A DNA stretch of 49,428 nt from Geobacter sp. (GTDB lineage: Bacteria; Desulfobacterota; Desulfuromonadia; Geobacterales; DSM-12255): the NCBI GenBank assembly GCA_009886125.1, contig VFJK01000054.1:1-49428 (forward strand), read 5' to 3'. The notes beneath the pieces were generated by a model. That model was not told the origin of the DNA. It made no database searches and worked only from the letters and a program-made list of their open reading frames with translations. Below, piece by piece: positions 8,228 through 17,267 of this stretch; position 1 is the stretch's first letter; the number at the start of each line of letters is the position of its first letter. The position numbers and the translations under genes were made by a program.

Positions 8228-9593
8228 TGACGTGCCCCTTATAAAGCAGTTCAAGGTTAAAAACTCTGGCGACCGGATCCATTTTTCGGATGACTATTTC
8301 CAGCTTGCCGGTTGCCTTGATGTTTGCGATGAGCCGCTCGAAGCCTGCCTGCATCTCGGCGTAGCTTGCCCCTTTCAGCTCTCCCTTGATTTCCAGGGTC
8401 ACCCCGTTCCCATCTTTCTGTCTCATGATCACTGAAGTAGGGTGGGTTCCGGGTGAAGAAAGACCGTCAAGCGCAAGCAGTGCCTTCTGCTGCTGCAGCT
8501 GCGAAGCGGCGCGATTGATAGAATCGATCTGCGGAGTTACCGTGACAAACTCACCCCTTACCCGGGCAAACTCCTCCATTGACCGGTCGATCCCATTGAG
8601 CAAGGCACGTTGCTGCAAGATGATCTGCTGAATCTCTGCCAGGGAATATGCTTTCAGAGCTGCCCCTGCAAATACAAGCAGACATAACACCGCAAGGATA
8701 CGAGCACCGGACCTCAGGATATCAATGGCACGGGATTGCTCTTTGTATCCATCCGGCAGAATATTCCCGTTTTTGGGAGTATCCAGACAGAGAAACGAGG
8801 CGATTGGCGCTGCATACTCACGGAGAGTATCAGGCTCTGCTGTAACCGCCCTGCAGAGGATCTCTTCTTGAATCGGAAGCGCTATGTCTGCTGCATGACG
8901 CTGGGCCTCCTCCTTCGAACCAAGAAAAACCGCATAGCGAGGTTTTACCCGAAGAGTCTGAAAACAGTAATCAATGGTCATATTTATATTCTGGACATCC
9001 ATTTCGTCGATCCCTTTAGAATCCGACTGAATATGGCGAACAAAATAGAGCTTGCTATTTACAAGCAGGAAAACAGATTTCCTTTCGCGAGAGCCCTCGA
9101 TGCAAAGCAGCGGATCAGTTGTCGAAAGCGAACTGCTGCTGACAAACCGCGATAGTGAATAAGAACTGCTGTAGAGCTGCTTTATACGCTTGCGGTAGCG
9201 TGAAAAGCGGGAGATTACAGGGACAAGGTCGTTATTGGCATAAATAAAACAGGCTGCTTTTTTAAACATTTTCCCTTCATAAAGAGTATTTTCTATTATC
9301 TCGTAAAAGAAGGAATAATCGACCAGCCCGGGATGAAGTCTGCGGATCTCGACCCGAATCAGATTGTCTATGAACTTTTCATCTGCTGGCGGGATGTAGA
9401 TAATGTCCTGAAATAGCTCCTCTGAATCAACGGAAACAATGTACTCCTCAGACGAATCAAGTGACAGAAAGTCATCAAACTCCTTATCTGACATGCGGAA
9501 AGCACGCTCAACAAGCACAGTACCGTGCCTGCAGGTGGCAATCACCACCCGTATATCGACTGAGCTGAAACTGATCGAGACAATCCGGGCCAC
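8214..9593 (-). CDS. PilM-PilN-like fused protein (MshI type)
   Basis: The 459-aa protein starts with GTG, with GGAG eight bases upstream. Residues 1-290 look like a PilM/GspL actin-like cytoplasmic domain. A membrane helix at about 297-318 leads into a PilN-like coiled coil and periplasmic domain (to residue 459). In type IVa pili these are two proteins; one combined chain is typical of GspL and of MshI in MSHA systems. It is the first gene of the coupled cluster and would couple the cytoplasmic ATPase to the periplasmic MshJ/MshK-like proteins. The phosphate-binding residues of PilM are not clearly recognisable, so nucleotide binding is unproven. Confidence 0.65.
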   Translation of the reverse strand: MARIVSISFSSVDIRVVIATCRHGTVLVERAFRMSDKEFDDFLSLDSSEEYIVSVDSEELFQDIIYIPPADEKFIDNLIRVEIRRLHPGLVDYSFFYEIIENTLYEGKMFKKAACFIYANNDLVPVISRFSRYRKRIKQLYSSSYSLSRFVSSSSLSTTDPLLCIEGSRERKSVFLLVNSKLYFVRHIQSDSKGIDEMDVQNINMTIDYCFQTLRVKPRYAVFLGSKEEAQRHAADIALPIQEEILCRAVTAEPDTLREYAAPIASFLCLDTPKNGNILPDGYKEQSRAIDILRSGARILAVLCLLVFAGAALKAYSLAEIQQIILQQRALLNGIDRSMEEFARVRGEFVTVTPQIDSINRAASQLQQQKALLALDGLSSPGTHPTSVIMRQKDGNGVTLEIKGELKGASYAEMQAGFERLIANIKATGKLEIVIRKMDPVARVFNLELLYKGHVNGPV

Positions 9594-9680
9594 TGGAAAC
9601 TCCGCTTCTATTCAGGAGCAGTAAGAAAATGAACCATTCATCGCCGGAATGCGAAAAAAATGATTAGCAATATACTATTA

Positions 9681-9708
9681 AAAATATATTACAAATTCTG
9701 TATGTCAA
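9681..9708 (-). promoter_or_regulatory. Candidate sigma-70 promoter for the pilus cluster
   Basis: On the minus strand TTGACA (9708-9703), a 16-base spacer and TATTTT lie about 90 bases before the GTG of the MshI-like gene. No other promoter-like site of this quality is seen in the gap. Confidence 0.45.
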
Positions 9709-9784
9709 GGACTGGAGCGAAACTGCTTGCTAATTTCCAGCAGTGCAACCTTGATTTCTGAGAAATAGATGCTTAAATTCTGCC

Positions 9785-9969
9785 TTAGGGATTTGGAATT
9801 TACCGATGTACCAGTTTTACGCTCAGATTCTGGTCAGGTTTGTCGTTCCTGATTGAGCAAAACCGCAGGCGTAGCACGGCTACGCTGAGGATTTTGTGAT
9901 TGAAGGGGCGGCAAAGATGGCCTGAAGATGAGATGTAAAACGGTATATTGGTAAGTTCCGAGTCCCTTA
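9785..9969. repeat. 185-bp imperfect palindrome
   Basis: The left part (GGAATTTACCGATGTACC then GTTTTAC) and right part (GTAAAACGGTATATTGG then TAAGTTCC) are inverted copies at about 80% identity. Pairing continues inward (TTCCTGATTGAGCAAAACC with its inverse) to a core GCGTAGC-acg-GCTACGC near 9876. The whole could fold into one long cruciform or RNA hairpin. It fills most of the 409-bp gap between the pilus cluster and hsp20 and ends 33 bases before the hsp20 start. A shorter palindrome of similar plan is at 33461-33586. Confidence 0.75.
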
Positions 9970-10002
9970 AGCAAAAAAGCTCTGAGAAGGAGGTGAAGCA
10001 TC

Positions 10003-10446
10003 ATGGCAATAGTAAAGTACAATCCGTTCAGGGAGCTTCGCACCATGCAGGACCAGATGAACAGGATGCTTGACATGGCATGGAACCGCGAGTTCGGGGA
10101 AGAGCTGAAAGAGGGGGTCTGGCAGCCGCCGGTCGACATTTACGAAGATGAGCAGTCTGTCATAATAAAAGCAGAGGTTCCTGATGTCGATCAGAAGGAC
10201 ATCGAAGTCAAGATCGAGAACAACACCCTTACCCTGAAAGGAGAGCGGAAACACTCTTCTGAGATCAAAAAGGAGAACTACTACAGGGTCGAGCGGTATT
10301 TCGGGCAATTCCAGAGGACCTTTTCTCTCCCGCAGTCCATCAATCAGGAAAAAGTGCAGGCAACCTGCGAAAAAGGAATCCTCACTATTATCCTGCCAAA
10401 ACGTAAAGAGGTAAAACCGAAGCAGATCTCTGTAGAGGTCAAATAG
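10003..10446 (+). CDS. Small heat-shock protein, Hsp20 family
   Basis: The 147-aa protein contains an alpha-crystallin domain from about residue 40 to 140, with the family landmarks WQPPVDIYED at its start, VPDVDQKDIEVKIENNTLTLKGER in the core and the A-x-x-x-n-G-v-L motif as ATCEKGILTIILPK. It would act as an ATP-independent holdase chaperone in the cytoplasm. A strong Shine-Dalgarno sequence (AAGGAGGTG) precedes the ATG. Length is normal. No sigma-32-type promoter was recognised; the 185-bp palindrome lies immediately upstream and may influence expression. A terminator follows, so it is a single-gene unit separate from the cytochrome operon. Confidence 0.95.
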   Translation: MAIVKYNPFRELRTMQDQMNRMLDMAWNREFGEELKEGVWQPPVDIYEDEQSVIIKAEVPDVDQKDIEVKIENNTLTLKGERKHSSEIKKENYYRVERYFGQFQRTFSLPQSINQEKVQATCEKGILTIILPKRKEVKPKQISVEVK

Positions 10447-10473
10447 CGAAAGAGAGCTTATCCGTAGCATCAG

Positions 10474-10495
10474 AAGGGGGCTCCGCAGCCCCCTT
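10474..10495 (+). terminator. Hairpin terminator after hsp20
   Basis: AAGGGGGCT, a CCGC loop and AGCCCCCTT form a perfect 9-bp stem 28 bases after the stop codon. The following T-run is poor (ATCCTTT). Confidence 0.65.
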
Positions 10496-10921
10496 ATCCT
10501 TTCCGGTTCAGATCCCCTGGAAGAATCTCGATTCAATAACCCACGAATTTAATCAACATCTCATCCAGCAACTACATCACGTTACATGGAGATTTGGTAC
10601 GCGAAATAACCGCCTTGAAAAAAGCTCTTTATATTTAGGACAAAAAAATAATCTACAAATTAAAGTTTCTTGAAATAATACCGACACAATTATAGACATA
10701 TCAAAACCCTCTGGTAGAATCCTACCAATAGAAATATTTTTTAATAAGTATCCGGTATTGATTATGCAATTTTACTTATTGGACGTGACCTGGATGCGGT
10801 CAAAAATTGATTGGCGACAAAGATTGAAAGACGATCAGTTCTGGATTCATCAGGTCAAAACAATTCCCAGGAAAGGAGAGTTGTGCCGGTAAAGAATCAA
10901 TTCTAGAAAGGAGGTAATTTG
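10496..10921 (+). promoter_or_regulatory. Long leader region upstream of the cytochrome operon
   Basis: No gene is seen here. It is A/T-rich compared with its flanks. It holds a perfect small palindrome TGGTAG-aatc-CTACCA at 10712-10727, a plausible operator. A weak promoter-like pair (TTGAAA near 10668, TATAGA or TAGACA about 15-17 bases on) is also present. No sigma-54 GG-N10-GC pair and no GEMM-type cyclic-dinucleotide riboswitch core was found. A strong AAAGGAGGT ribosome site precedes the ATG at 10922. Confidence 0.4.
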
Positions 10922-12133
10922 ATGGGACTCAAACGGGTAAGTACAGCGCTTTCGGCACTGTTTATTTTGAGTGCCGGAGCCGCATTGGGTGCTGAGATCA
11001 GTGGAAGAAGCTCCACTCAGCTCCTCTGGTACAACAATGAGTTTACTGAAAAACGGGTATTTGAAGCTGCCGAATATCTGCGGGTAAACGTCACAAAGAT
11101 CGACCAGGCAGGAAAGTTATCCTTTTTCGCATATGGTCGAGGTGCACAGATTATCGGAAAAGACGACGACACGACAGGGAGGCTGTACAGTGCCTATCTT
11201 GACTATCGCGACCTTGCTGACAAGGCTGATCTGAGACTCGGTCGACAGTTTGCATCCAATGCAGCAGGGTTTGCCCTTTTCGACGGTCTGAAGGTAGACT
11301 TGAAGAACATCGGGCCGGTCGGATTTTCAGCTTTCGGCGGGCGTGATGTAGTTTACGGGCTTGACGGTGAGCTCGGCAACACCTGGAATACCGATCTGGG
11401 GGTTTCCGCATATCTCAACGGCTTCAGAAAAACAGACCTCGAGATAAGCTGGCTGCGTAAATGGGAGCAGAGTGAAGCAGCACGGGATACTCTCGGAGCA
11501 TCTTTCAAACAGTACCTGTTCAACACTGTCAGGCTTTACGGAAACACAAAATACGACCTGCCGAGTGAATCATTCTCCGAGTCTCTCATCGGAACAAAGA
11601 TCTACCCCACATCGGATCTCGTCTTTACTGCAGAGTACTACTCAAGTTATCCGGTCTTCGACACTACATCTATCTACTCTGTTTTTGCAGTGAACAAGTA
11701 TCGGGAGGCTCTGGCCAGAGCCGACTACACCTTTTCAGAGATGTTTTCAGTAAACCTCGGCTACAACCGTCAATGGTTCGACGAAGGAGCAACAGCAGAT
11801 GTCTATCATATCGGAGCAGGCATCTCACCGATCAAGCATCTGAAATTCAATCTGGAATTCGATAACCGCACCGGCTACTACGGAAACACAAACGGATTCA
11901 TCGCTGACGTAGATTACGAGATCAACAAATCTGCTCAGATCGCCGGAGGAATTACCTACGACGTCTATCAGCGCGATGCAGTAACTCATGATGAAATTGC
12001 CCGCAGATACTGGCTTGGCGGCAAGTATAAGCTGGCAAAGAACATGGCGTTATCCGGAAGAGTCCAGAACGATGTCAATGCACGCTACTCTGAGAATGTC
12101 TCAGGGCGGCTGGTATTTGACTACGACTTTTAG
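10922..12133 (+). CDS. ombB: Outer-membrane porin of a porin-cytochrome complex (OmbB-like)
   Basis: The ATG at 10922 is preferred over the overlapping TTG at 10919 because AAAGGAGG is ideally spaced from it. The 403-aa protein has a signal peptide (cleavage near GAALGAE, about residue 24) and then alternating polar/aromatic strands to the end, closing in FDYDF with a terminal Phe as in outer-membrane barrels. It is followed at once by an 8-heme and a 12-heme cytochrome gene, the arrangement of ombB-omaB-omcB in Geobacter sulfurreducens. There the porin encloses the periplasmic cytochrome so that electrons cross the outer membrane. The symbol rests on this context and composition, not on an alignment. 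Other Geobacter porin-cytochrome sets exist, so orthology is not certain. Confidence 0.75.
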   Translation: MGLKRVSTALSALFILSAGAALGAEISGRSSTQLLWYNNEFTEKRVFEAAEYLRVNVTKIDQAGKLSFFAYGRGAQIIGKDDDTTGRLYSAYLDYRDLADKADLRLGRQFASNAAGFALFDGLKVDLKNIGPVGFSAFGGRDVVYGLDGELGNTWNTDLGVSAYLNGFRKTDLEISWLRKWEQSEAARDTLGASFKQYLFNTVRLYGNTKYDLPSESFSESLIGTKIYPTSDLVFTAEYYSSYPVFDTTSIYSVFAVNKYREALARADYTFSEMFSVNLGYNRQWFDEGATADVYHIGAGISPIKHLKFNLEFDNRTGYYGNTNGFIADVDYEINKSAQIAGGITYDVYQRDAVTHDEIARRYWLGGKYKLAKNMALSGRVQNDVNARYSENVSGRLVFDYDF

Positions 12134-12148
12134 AAAGGGGGTGTACCT

Positions 12149-12841
12149 GTGAAGAATAAGATGTTCGTTGTTTTGCTTCTTGTCCTGTCGATACTTTATG
12201 TTCAGCAGGCAGCAGCCCAGAAAGAGAAGCACAAGGAGTACCGGGAATCAAATATCAGCGAGTGCAACTCATGCCATAAAGGCGAAGGCATAGCCCCCAA
12301 TCATGACAGCGACTGGATCAGAAATCATCGCACTGTTGCAGGCAAACCGGCTAACAACTGCGGAGAGTGCCACAATCAGGCGTATTGCCTCGATTGCCAC
12401 AAAGGTGGCGGGATCGGCGCTGACTTCAAAGCTGAAGGCTCACGTCGCGATTTTGTGCCAAGCAGCCACAGAAGTGATTTCATCAGTATCCACCCGATCA
12501 AGGCTGCGGCAAATCCGCAAACCTGCTATAGATGCCACGAGCAGAAGCAGTGCAGCCAGTGCCATGAGAGATTCCCCAAAGGGAGCCTGAAGATCAAGTC
12601 TCACATGTCGCTCGGGGCAGACCATCAGGGTTACTCGCCGGCAAATGCAGCTGAACACGCTACAGAAGCCCGTCGTAACCTGCAATCCTGCGCCAGCTGC
12701 CATCCGGAAGGCGATGTATGTGTTCAGTGCCACAAGTCCGGTGGCGTTAGACCGCACCCGAGAAGCTGGAAATCGGATAATTGGAAAGACAGAACCAAAG
12801 GCAAGGTCTGTCTCAAATGTCACGTTCCAGGCTCTTTTTAA
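12149..12841 (+). CDS. omaB: Periplasmic octaheme c-type cytochrome (OmaB-like)
   Basis: A GTG start at 12149 follows a GAAAGGGGG ribosome site. The 230-aa protein has a signal peptide (cleavage after QQAAA) and eight CxxCH heme motifs: CNSCH, CGECH, CLDCH, CYRCH, CSQCH, CASCH, CVQCH and CLKCH. Eight hemes match OmaB, the periplasmic member of the Geobacter trans-outer-membrane conduit, which passes electrons from periplasmic cytochromes through the porin to OmcB. The gene lies 15 bases after the porin and 27 before the 12-heme gene, so the three are almost surely one transcript. Many additional His residues are available as distal heme ligands. Confidence 0.8.
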   Translation: MKNKMFVVLLLVLSILYVQQAAAQKEKHKEYRESNISECNSCHKGEGIAPNHDSDWIRNHRTVAGKPANNCGECHNQAYCLDCHKGGGIGADFKAEGSRRDFVPSSHRSDFISIHPIKAAANPQTCYRCHEQKQCSQCHERFPKGSLKIKSHMSLGADHQGYSPANAAEHATEARRNLQSCASCHPEGDVCVQCHKSGGVRPHPRSWKSDNWKDRTKGKVCLKCHVPGSF

Positions 12842-12868
12842 TCAAAAAACATCTGAAGGAGGATAGCT

Positions 12869-15274
12869 ATGAGTATCAGGAAGTCAGTAATTTTATTCAG
12901 CGTTGCACTTTCAATAACTGCATTCATGAGTGGATGCAGCTCAAGTACCAAAGAAGGCGGCAGCCCTGCGGATGTACAAAAGGTCGGTGACTCAGCATGC
13001 TTCCAATGTCACGCAGCTACTGCAGACCCATTGACCGGTGAAACGTTTATCACTCAGTACGCCCGTTCCCTCCACGCCGAGCTGGGCTGCGAAAGCTGCC
13101 ATGGCGGCGGCGCCATGCACAACGGTGTGGGACCGCTCCCCTACACGTTGAATAGTGAAGTTAGTGATGCCCAGAAAGCAGCTCGCTGCGCCCAATGTCA
13201 CGACGGTGTTACTCAGATTACCGCCCTTAACGGTGACCTTGTGACTGCCCCGCTGAGCAGCTCCCCCAACTTCTCGAACGGCAACCACGCCAACCCGTTC
13301 GGAGCCGAAGAGGCCAAAGAAGCCAAGTGCGCCCGTTGCCACTCCCATGAGGGATCGATCCTCTACGGCAAGGACGGCTTTACCGGCGACAAATCCATCA
13401 TGGACAACACGGCTTTTCAGCCGGTGCTGGCCCGTGACCCGGAGACCTTCAACACCATCAAATGCGCCACCTGTCACGAGCATGGCGGCAATCTCCGCCA
13501 GAGCAAGACCCGCGATCTGGCCGGCAACATCGTGACCTGGGATCCTAACGCTAACAGGGTTATCGACCAGTTCGACCTCTGCACCAGTTGTCACACCATG
13601 AACACCAACATCGGCAAGCTGATCGGCAGCGGCAACGTTTTAAAGGTCTACACCAGCGCCGCCCTTCCTTCAGGCGCCACCGGCTTCAAGAACATTTCGA
13701 CCGCCGGGTTCTACCACAATACCTCCTGGTACCGCGTATTGCCTTCTACACACTACGACCAGCCCGCATCCCGCACCACCGCCAGCGGCACAACAATCGA
13801 AGGATATGTCGTGCGGACAAAGTCTCTTAATGCCGCCGGAGATCTCGTTACTCATAAAAACCCCTGCTTCGACTGCCACGGCCACGAGTTCAAGACTAAC
13901 ACCCGGGCACTGGCCAACAGGCCTGAGCGCGGCGCCACAACCTTCACCGACTGGGCGCAATCTGCGCATGCCGGCAAGCTGCTGAAACTGAAAGCCGCCG
14001 CAGCAGCTCTGCCGAGCAGCAGTGCTGCAGAGGTTGATGATGTAATGAGCGCCGGTGTCAAAGACACAACTGCAAAGGCTTCCGCCTGGGGCCACTACAA
14101 CTGGGACAACAGCACTGGAAATTCAAGCTCCAGTCCTGACCCGGACCGCAAAAGCTGCCAGCGCTGCCACACCTCCACTGGCGCCTCGAATTTCATGAAA
14201 AATCCGGGTGGGTACGATGCATCTAAGAACAACTTCTCGCACCTGATCGGCCCTTCACTGAGAACGCCATGGGGAACAGATCCGGCAACCGGCAGGCTTA
14301 GCACCACCGCAACCTACAAAACCTCACCGCAGAACGAACTGCTCTACTGCTGGGGCTGCCACAGCAACGCCGGAACCGGCAAGCTGTACACTCCCGGTGC
14401 ACGGACCGAAGTCTACGCTGCCGTTGTCAGCACCACTACCGGGACAGCCGGCACGACCGTGACAATTTCATATCCGGACATAGCCGGCTCGAACGTCTGC
14501 ATGACCTGCCATGTCGGTCGTGAAGTCGGTGAAAACATCAAGACCATTACCGATGCAAACGGCGTTCTCAGTTTTGTCAACTCGCATTATCTCGCAGCCG
14601 GCGCCCAGTTGTTCGGACAGTCCGGCTACACTTTCACCGGCAGGGATTATACAGCTCCGGCTTTCTTTGCTCATGACAAGATCGGAACTGCAGCAGCCCC
14701 CGGTACCGGCAGCAACGGGCCCTGCATCGGCTGCCACATGACCAGCCCCAACAAGCACAAGTTCACCAATCTCAGCAGCAGTGGCGGTGTTGTCACCGCT
14801 ATCACCAGCCCGCTCTGCGCCGTCTGCCACACCGGCAGCAGTGCACTGACCCCGGCCTCCCTGACCGAGGAAGAGGAGGAGTATGACGCGGCCCTGGCAG
14901 CTCTCAACGCGGCCCTGGCTTCCAAAGGCATCCACTTCTTTAGCGGAGCTTATCCTTACTTCTTCACAGCAGCATACGTAGCCGGCGGCAGCAATACCGG
15001 CTTTACCAACTGGGCCGGCGTCTATGGGCTTGACCTGTGGAAAGACGTTATGGGCGCAGCTTTCAACTCCAACCTGCTAGCCCATGATCCGGGCGGATTC
15101 GCCCACAACCGCTACTATGTCAAAAGGCTGGTCTGGGACTCCATAGACTTCATTACCAACGGAATCCTTGATCATGATGTAGTTGCATCTATTGAAGCTC
15201 AAGCTACCGCTGGCAGGATTACCGCTGCCCAGTCAGCAGCGGCCAAGACTTATCTCGGCACAACCCGTCCATAA
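12869..15274 (+). CDS. omcB: Outer-membrane dodecaheme lipoprotein cytochrome (OmcB-like)
   Basis: The 801-aa protein has a lipoprotein signal (lipobox MSGC, Cys23) and twelve CxxCH motifs, the first at residues 44-48 and the last LCAVCHTG about 150 residues from the end. The set is CFQCH, CESCH, CAQCH, CARCH, CATCH, CTSCH, CFDCH, CQRCH, CWGCH, CMTCH, CIGCH and CAVCH. Twelve hemes, a lipid anchor and the preceding porin and octaheme genes match OmcB, the surface-exposed exit of the electron conduit to Fe(III) or other extracellular acceptors. At 801 aa it is somewhat longer than the roughly 740 aa I recall for G. sulfurreducens OmcB. The C-terminal 150 residues have no heme motif. The start has an AAGGAGG site. 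Confidence 0.82.
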   Translation: MSIRKSVILFSVALSITAFMSGCSSSTKEGGSPADVQKVGDSACFQCHAATADPLTGETFITQYARSLHAELGCESCHGGGAMHNGVGPLPYTLNSEVSDAQKAARCAQCHDGVTQITALNGDLVTAPLSSSPNFSNGNHANPFGAEEAKEAKCARCHSHEGSILYGKDGFTGDKSIMDNTAFQPVLARDPETFNTIKCATCHEHGGNLRQSKTRDLAGNIVTWDPNANRVIDQFDLCTSCHTMNTNIGKLIGSGNVLKVYTSAALPSGATGFKNISTAGFYHNTSWYRVLPSTHYDQPASRTTASGTTIEGYVVRTKSLNAAGDLVTHKNPCFDCHGHEFKTNTRALANRPERGATTFTDWAQSAHAGKLLKLKAAAAALPSSSAAEVDDVMSAGVKDTTAKASAWGHYNWDNSTGNSSSSPDPDRKSCQRCHTSTGASNFMKNPGGYDASKNNFSHLIGPSLRTPWGTDPATGRLSTTATYKTSPQNELLYCWGCHSNAGTGKLYTPGARTEVYAAVVSTTTGTAGTTVTISYPDIAGSNVCMTCHVGREVGENIKTITDANGVLSFVNSHYLAAGAQLFGQSGYTFTGRDYTAPAFFAHDKIGTAAAPGTGSNGPCIGCHMTSPNKHKFTNLSSSGGVVTAITSPLCAVCHTGSSALTPASLTEEEEEYDAALAALNAALASKGIHFFSGAYPYFFTAAYVAGGSNTGFTNWAGVYGLDLWKDVMGAAFNSNLLAHDPGGFAHNRYYVKRLVWDSIDFITNGILDHDVVASIEAQATAGRITAAQSAAAKTYLGTTRP

Positions 15275-15292
15275 CTCGGACAACTCTCCAAG

Positions 15293-15322
15293 TCTGCGTG
15301 GTGGATGAATCCACCACGCAGA
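15293..15322 (+). terminator. Strong hairpin after the cytochrome operon
   Basis: TCTGCGTGGTGGA and its exact inverse enclose a TGAA loop, a 13-bp stem. There is no T-run directly after it, but the terminator at 15335-15369 follows closely. Confidence 0.6.
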
Positions 15323-15334
15323 AGAACAGACAAA

Positions 15335-15369
15335 CAAAAAAGCCCCGGAGAAATTCGGGGCTTTTTTGT
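15335..15369. terminator. Bidirectional intrinsic terminator
   Basis: AAAAAAGCCCCG, a short loop and CGGGGCTTTTTT give a G/C stem flanked by an A-run and a T-run, so it works on both strands. It separates the plus-strand cytochrome operon from the converging tcdA gene. Confidence 0.9.
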
Positions 15370-15398
15370 GTTCGCAGTCACTTATCGAATTCAATCGT

Positions 15399-16193
15399 CT
15401 ATCGGCCGTTCCCGACACCTTGGATCAGGCTCTCCAGCAGATCGTTCACCACCACACCCGCCATCGTCAGGCCGAAAATACCGGGGATATACGAGATACT
15501 GCCGAGGATCACCCGCCGGTGTTCGCAGGAAAACTGCTGCTCATCCTTGTTGGGGCAGATACAGTCCCCCTTGCAGCCGGCATCTTTCACCGCAGGTTCC
15601 CGATACTCCTCCGTTGAAAAGACCACCTTGACCCCTGACGTTATCCCCTGTTTTTTCAGGAGCTTCCTGACAGAACGCGCCATGCGACAGCTGTGGGTAG
15701 CGGAGATGTCAGCCACCCGGACCTTCCCCTGATCAAGCTTGGCCGCTGCTCCCATACTGGAGATGATCGGTATATGCCGCTCCCGGCAGGTCCGGATGAG
15801 GTGGAGCTTGCTGGTGAAATGATCGATAGCGTCGACAACGTAGTCGTAGCCGGTCGAGAGGAGAAACCCGCTGTTCTCCTCCGCATAGAACTCCTTGAAG
15901 GGAATGATGTCAGCCTCAGGGTTTATCAGTTTGAGACGTTCAGCCATTACGTGCGTCTTGGCTTTACCGACCGTGCCATCCATGGCATGAAGCTGGCGGT
16001 TGATATTGGTCAGGCAGATGTCGTCGAAATCGATCAGTGCTAAACGACCGATGCCGGCGCGGCAGAGGGCTTCAGCAGCATAGGCACCGACCCCGCCGAG
16101 GCCGATGACCGCAACGGATGAGTTTTTCAGCAGTTCCAGACCTTCCGGTCCGATCAGAAGTTCGGTACGGGAAAAACGGTGCAAGCTGGACAT
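15399..16193 (-). CDS. tcdA: tRNA threonylcarbamoyladenosine dehydratase (TcdA/CsdL)
   Basis: The 264-aa protein is an E1-like ThiF/MoeB-family enzyme. It has the nucleotide loop GLGGVGAYAAE at about residues 31-41, the DFDDICLTNINRQ motif and the DAIDHFTSK segment. The TcdA-specific SRMARSVRKLL-like helix is present as CRMARSVRKLLKK. A C-terminal hydrophobic segment (GIFGLTMAGVVVNDLL) is also typical. It converts t6A37 in tRNA to the cyclic form using ATP. Four Cys in CKGDCIC...C near the end could bind a metal. It stands alone, with a terminator on its 3' side. MoeB and ThiF are alternatives, but they lack this C-terminal layout. Confidence 0.88.
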   Translation of the reverse strand: MSSLHRFSRTELLIGPEGLELLKNSSVAVIGLGGVGAYAAEALCRAGIGRLALIDFDDICLTNINRQLHAMDGTVGKAKTHVMAERLKLINPEADIIPFKEFYAEENSGFLLSTGYDYVVDAIDHFTSKLHLIRTCRERHIPIISSMGAAAKLDQGKVRVADISATHSCRMARSVRKLLKKQGITSGVKVVFSTEEYREPAVKDAGCKGDCICPNKDEQQFSCEHRRVILGSISYIPGIFGLTMAGVVVNDLLESLIQGVGNGR

Positions 16194-16259
16194 GGACCCT
16201 ACCTATGAACTGATGAATAATTTTCATACATATAACTCGACACAGCGGTCTTCTGCCAG

Positions 16260-17162
16260 CTATTTGATAAACGTGCCGTTGTTGTACTCTTCGAATGCTC
16301 GCCGCAGCTCTTCACGCGTATTCATGACGATAGGCCCCTGCCAGGCAATAGGCTCCCCGAGCGGCCTTCCTGCAAGCAGCAGAAAGCGGACTCCCTCTTC
16401 ACCGGATGTCACCCTGATCATATCTCCATCCCGTTCATAGAGGACAACCGTTTCCGGTCCGAATCTGCATCGCCTTTCGAGGTCCATCCAGCCGCTCCCG
16501 GAATAATCGTAGGAGTACGGGTCACTGCTGTCATCGAACGTCCCGCTCCCGGAAAGAAGATACGCGACAACCGTATGTCCTTGCTGTATCCGGTGTTCGA
16601 ATACAACGCCGGGAGGCACCGTGACATCCATCAGCTCCGGTTCGATGAGGATCTCCTTGACCGACCCTTCAACCCCGTTCAGCGTCCCGCTGACCAGCTT
16701 CACCCTGACCCCTGACTCAAGCACGACGAGCGGGATGCTGGCGGCCGGGACATCACGATAACGGGGCTGCATCATCTTCTGGCTCGCAGGCAGATTCGCC
16801 CAGAACTGAAAGCCCCACATTGTTCCGGACGGGCTGATTTTCGGCATCTCCTGATGGATGATCCCGCTGCCGGCTGTCATCCACTGAACGTCCCCCGCCC
16901 CTATGACACCTTTGTTCCCCATGCTGTCACCATGCTCGACCTGACCTTCTATGATGTAGGTTATGGTCTCTATCCCCCGGTGCGGATGCCAGGGGAAACC
17001 GGCAAGATACTCTTCCGGCACTGACGTATGGAAGTCATCGAGCATCAGGAAGGGATCGAACAGCGGAACCTGGTGGTAGCCGAATCCCCGCTTCAGGTGG
17101 ACTCCGGCCCCTTCAATCGTTGGAATACTTTTGAACACCCTGGATATCTTCCTTGTTTTCAT
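16260..17162 (-). CDS. Pirin family protein
   Basis: This 300-aa protein has two cupin domains. The N-terminal one carries the pirin signature FDPFLMLDDF and the metal-binding FPWHPHRGIETITYIIEGQVEHGDS (three His and one Glu). The C-terminal one is the pirin_C type (VVAYLLSGSG, LLLAGRPLGEPIAWQGPIVMNT). Bacterial pirins include quercetin 2,3-dioxygenases and redox-linked proteins, and the substrate here cannot be told from sequence. It is transcribed in the same direction as the nitroreductase upstream but is separated from it by about 105 bases, so co-transcription is possible but unproven. Confidence 0.9.
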   Translation of the reverse strand: MKTRKISRVFKSIPTIEGAGVHLKRGFGYHQVPLFDPFLMLDDFHTSVPEEYLAGFPWHPHRGIETITYIIEGQVEHGDSMGNKGVIGAGDVQWMTAGSGIIHQEMPKISPSGTMWGFQFWANLPASQKMMQPRYRDVPAASIPLVVLESGVRVKLVSGTLNGVEGSVKEILIEPELMDVTVPPGVVFEHRIQQGHTVVAYLLSGSGTFDDSSDPYSYDYSGSGWMDLERRCRFGPETVVLYERDGDMIRVTSGEEGVRFLLLAGRPLGEPIAWQGPIVMNTREELRRAFEEYNNGTFIK

Positions 17163-17267
17163 CCGTTCACGCTCCCGACTCGACCGACATGCATAAACTG
17201 GACAAAGGTCCTCCCTTCCCCAGCTGGAATGCAGTAAACAGCTTCATAGTTTTTCCCTTTTATTGGG

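Noticed and set aside
9967-10536. 189-aa open frame antisense to hsp20
   Set aside because: Leu/Phe/Asp-rich shadow; Hsp20 on the plus strand is unambiguous.
10496-10921. GEMM-type cyclic dinucleotide riboswitch upstream of the cytochrome operon
   Set aside because: Geobacter cytochrome genes often have one, but the conserved core (CGCAAAGC-type) was not found here.
12992-13594. 200-aa open frame antisense to the omcB-like gene
   Set aside because: Val/Gly-rich shadow of heme-motif codons.
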